Of a stretch of DNA of 64,000 nucleotides, positions 61,402 through 64,000 are shown one piece after another (position 1 is the stretch's first letter; the number at the start of each line of letters is the position of its first letter). Below the pieces are notes generated by a model. It was not told where the DNA came from, made no database searches, and saw only the letters and a program-made list of their open reading frames with translations. The stretch comes from Flaccisagitta enflata. Its lineage: Eukaryota; Chaetognatha; Sagittoidea; Aphragmophora. Position numbers and translations under genes: made by a program. The stretch lies in NCBI GenBank assembly GCA_965153355.1, contig OZ231127.1, positions 51,956,001 through 52,020,000 on the forward strand. The letters are read 5' to 3'.

Positions 61402-64000
61402 CGGCGGTTCTGTCTCTATTCACCAGATAAATATCAACGGAATTAATTATAAAAAAAACGAGCTAAATGTACTGACAGAAGATTGTAAGAGTGAGGATGG
61501 TCATTTAATTCTGATTAATGATACCAAACTCACAAACAGCAAACGACTTAAGATAAATGGCTACAAAACTATAAGAAAAGACTTAAAGAAAAATAAAGCT
61601 GTTGCAGGCGGCGTTGCGATTCTTTTCAAAAATGGAATGAATGTACATGAAGTTGACTGCGACATTGAAGAGATGTTAATCGTCGAAGTCAAGTGTCCAA
61701 TGATCACATTGATAGTCTCAACTCTGTATCTCCATCCCGGTCAAACCATGACACAGAAGCATTTTGATGTATTACACAACATCAGCTCAACGTCACAAAC
61801 AAATAGCATTATATTCATGGGTGATTTCAATGCACACTGCGGCTTAGATAAAAGAGGTAAAATGGATCGTGCGGGCACTATCCTCAACAATCTCGTCAAT
61901 GTAAATAACTATGCAATAATGAACGACAATACACCAACCTACTACGCCACTAATAGGTCTGTCAGCTCGTGCATCGATCTTTGCCTCGTCAGAGACAAGG
62001 GGACATCAACAACAAAAGAATGGTCCGTGGGTGACAGTTGCGGATCTGACCACCGATCAACTAAGCTATCTATTAACTGTGGCTTTAAGTCAGAATCTAT
62101 CACGATCCTCAAGACTGACTGGTCTGCAGTGCGAGAAACATTAGTCAACTTCAATCCTATTGTAAGATGCGGAAGCGCCGAACAAATCGACGAGAGTATT
62201 GAAGAATTCGCAGCATCTTTACGAAATGCGGTTGAAAAAAATTCGAAGAAGAAAAAAGTTATGACGAGAAATGGAGTTATTTTGTCAAGAGAAACGAAAG
62301 ATTTCATTGAGATACGACGCAAACTAAATAAGATAAGGAAAAGCTGGGAAGATGAAGGCAAACCGACAACTCTGATAAGGAAACTGTCAAATTATGCAAA
62401 CAGAGAAATCAAACGTCTCATCAAACGGGATGTCGAATCAACTGAAGCAAAAAAGATTGAAGAAATATGGGAAGAGAAAGATGCGTCAAAATCATGGAAG
62501 ATGCTCAAAGACATGGAACCATCTATTGGAAAAGGCAAGGTAGAATGCTCTACAGTAGGGGTAGAAGATCAACATGGAATCCAACATGGAATCATTCAAA
62601 AGGACGAACAAATTGTTGCCGAGATACATGCGGATCGCCTAGAAACCGCTCACAGCTTCCCGTCTGATCCACATTTTTCTGAATCACATCGGGAAAAAAT
62701 TGACGAAGAAGTTGAAGTCATAACTCGTGATCTCACATCATTTGATAGAATTGATGACAGCATTAAAAATGCGGCAAACAGTACTTTCTGGGAAGCCGAA
62801 AAAATTGGAAGATTTGGCAAAAAACTCCCGCCAATCATTCATGATAAAAAAATCACTGCAAATGAAATTTTTCATCATCTAAAGAAAAAAAAGAACAAAT
62901 CAGCAGGTGGAGATGATGGCGTTACATACAAAATGCTGAAACATGCAGGAAAAGACGCCATCTGCGGCTTGGCCAAAATCTTCACTGTCTTACTAGTAGC
63001 TGGATATTTTCCGGTAAATTGGCGGTCGGTCAGAATAAGTATGATACCAAAATCTGGCAAAAATCTCAAACATTCAAAAAATTGGAGGCCAATTTCTCTC
63101 TCTTCGTGCATGTCCAAAATCTTTGAAAGCTGTATCAAAGAAAGATTTGAGAAAGAAAAGGAAAAAAGAAAAATTAAAGAAAGCATATTTCAGTCAGCTT
63201 ACAAGAAGAATCGTGGATGCCAAGAGCAGATTGTCAGACTAAGTGACAATGTCACTCAGGGCTTTGCTAAACAGGAAAGCACCCTGGCAGTATTTCTTGA
63301 TGTAGCTGGCGCCTTTGATAAAGTCTACATCAATGGGCTGCTGTGGAAAATCGCGAAAATGCTATTACCTGCTAATCTTGTGGGAACAATCAAAGGTTTT
63401 CTCTCTGATAGAGAATTGAGAGTCAAAGTTGGAAAGAAATACTCAAGAAAAGTTAAAATGAAAGGGGGCACTCCGCAAGGTGCCGTTCTTAGCCCAACAC
63501 TTTTTAATTTATTCGTCGACGATCTGCGAGAGGCAATTGGCATTGATGACGACGTGCAATTAGGCCAATACGCCGATGACATTTGCATATGGAGTACATG
63601 CGATTGCCCGAGAAAAGCGGAAGAGAAAATCAATAACGCTCTTAAAAAAATCGCCGATTGGACGGCGAAATGGCGCATCAAGTTAGCACCAGAAAAATCA
63701 GTCTGCATGCTCTTCACTCGCCGACCAACGCACAGGAGAATGACAATGAATCTAAACCTCATGGGCGAAAGAATCAAACGCGTCGAATCCCACCGTTTTC
63801 TTGGGGTAAAATTTGATGACAAGCTAAATTGGACCTACCATATTAACGAAATGATTGGACGCGCGACGCCAAGAATCAACGCTCTCAAAAAACTCTCAGC
63901 AAAATCCCTCTGGAGGCGACCGGAATGGGTCGTCAAGCTACACGAGGCAGTCGTTTCAAGTATTTGGCGATATGGAAGCATTGCATACGCGGCAATGGGC
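61391..64000 (+). CDS. LINE ORF2 (APE endonuclease-reverse transcriptase), partial
   Basis: Open from ATG 61391 to the last base: 870 codons, no stop, truncated only by the window. Residues 1-225 are an APE-like endonuclease: IHQININGI, the catalytic-acid position LINDTKL (Asp44 where Glu is usual), GGVAILFKNG, MGDFNAH (144-149) and GSDHRS (218-223). A linker follows. The reverse transcriptase runs from about 500: KSAGGDDGV, RPISLSSCMSKIFE, motif A FLDVAGAFDKV (Asp637), motif B GGTPQGAVLSP (692-702), motif C YADD (727-730), then RFLGVKFDDKLNW. The protein nicks target DNA and copies element RNA at the nick. It overlaps ORF1 by 11 nt in another frame (ATGGGCTATGA), suggesting re-initiation or stop-start coupling. 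Confidence 0.96.
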   Translation, partial: MGYDGGSVSIHQININGINYKKNELNVLTEDCKSEDGHLILINDTKLTNSKRLKINGYKTIRKDLKKNKAVAGGVAILFKNGMNVHEVDCDIEEMLIVEVKCPMITLIVSTLYLHPGQTMTQKHFDVLHNISSTSQTNSIIFMGDFNAHCGLDKRGKMDRAGTILNNLVNVNNYAIMNDNTPTYYATNRSVSSCIDLCLVRDKGTSTTKEWSVGDSCGSDHRSTKLSINCGFKSESITILKTDWSAVRETLVNFNPIVRCGSAEQIDESIEEFAASLRNAVEKNSKKKKVMTRNGVILSRETKDFIEIRRKLNKIRKSWEDEGKPTTLIRKLSNYANREIKRLIKRDVESTEAKKIEEIWEEKDASKSWKMLKDMEPSIGKGKVECSTVGVEDQHGIQHGIIQKDEQIVAEIHADRLETAHSFPSDPHFSESHREKIDEEVEVITRDLTSFDRIDDSIKNAANSTFWEAEKIGRFGKKLPPIIHDKKITANEIFHHLKKKKNKSAGGDDGVTYKMLKHAGKDAICGLAKIFTVLLVAGYFPVNWRSVRISMIPKSGKNLKHSKNWRPISLSSCMSKIFESCIKERFEKEKEKRKIKESIFQSAYKKNRGCQEQIVRLSDNVTQGFAKQESTLAVFLDVAGAFDKVYINGLLWKIAKMLLPANLVGTIKGFLSDRELRVKVGKKYSRKVKMKGGTPQGAVLSPTLFNLFVDDLREAIGIDDDVQLGQYADDICIWSTCDCPRKAEEKINNALKKIADWTAKWRIKLAPEKSVCMLFTRRPTHRRMTMNLNLMGERIKRVESHRFLGVKFDDKLNWTYHINEMIGRATPRINALKKLSAKSLWRRPEWVVKLHEAVVSSIWRYGSIAYAAMG

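Larger units (their letters stand above)
58440..64000 (+). mobile_element. APE-type LINE retrotransposon (runs off the window)
   Basis: A two-ORF non-LTR retrotransposon: 5' region (border uncertain, about 58440-58875), ORF1 with three CCHC knuckles, and ORF2 with an endonuclease and reverse transcriptase that is still open at the window end. Both frames are free of stops, so it is young or potentially active. Same strand as the Slo2 exons and about 1 kb after exon 4, so probably an intronic insertion. The domain plan fits the Jockey/I/CR1 assemblage; the clade is not resolved. Confidence 0.93.

Noticed and set aside
61391-64000. Retrovirus or LTR element
   Set aside because: An APE endonuclease precedes the RT, there is no protease, RNase H or integrase in view and no LTR, so it is a non-LTR element.

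Overview
The window is animal nuclear DNA, most likely from an invertebrate; I cannot name the species. The evidence is spliced exons of a metazoan Slo2/KCNT-type potassium channel, an APE-type LINE, a Penelope-like element, DNA-transposon MITEs and an extreme load of microsatellites, mainly (GA)n/(CT)n, (CA)n/(GT)n, (CAA)n, (GAA)n, (CTGT)n and (TTCA)n. No bacterial-type genes, tRNA, rRNA or CRISPR array was seen. A 10-N gap at 51117-51126 separates two contigs.

Contig 1 (1-51116) holds no recognisable host gene. Its backbone is a 10-12 kb block present twice in direct orientation: block A (about 894-11090) and block B (about 38694-51110). One hand-aligned stretch of about 200 bases is roughly 94 percent identical. 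The copies differ by mobile-element insertions, so each gives filled and empty sites. Block A has a 2.4 kb TIR element with a Tc1/mariner-like MITE inside it. Block B has two TIR elements side by side (TA, 4.36 kb element, TA, 0.64 kb element, TA), a six-unit 82-bp satellite and a 144-bp insert. Between the blocks lie microsatellites, TIR elements that carry a 20-22 bp minisatellite inside, pogo-like and other MITEs, and a LINE reverse-transcriptase remnant.

The most distinctive element, here called the AGTCGC family, occurs about 25 times (about 150-220 bp each). One end is a hairpin of two 7-10 nt arms, a third copy of the arm lies near the other end, and (GGTC)n-type repeats fill the middle. 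All three arms change together between subfamilies.

Contig 2 (51127-64000) carries four consecutive plus-strand exons of the Slo2-type channel (51127-51210, 52400-52463, 53739-53852, 57661-57764) with matching splice phases. Two exons are preceded by serial partial copies of their own 5' edge, each with an AG acceptor. A Penelope-like fragment sits in a 14-bp minisatellite in the third intron. A LINE with intact ORF1 and an open ORF2 fills the downstream end, probably in the next intron, on the same strand.
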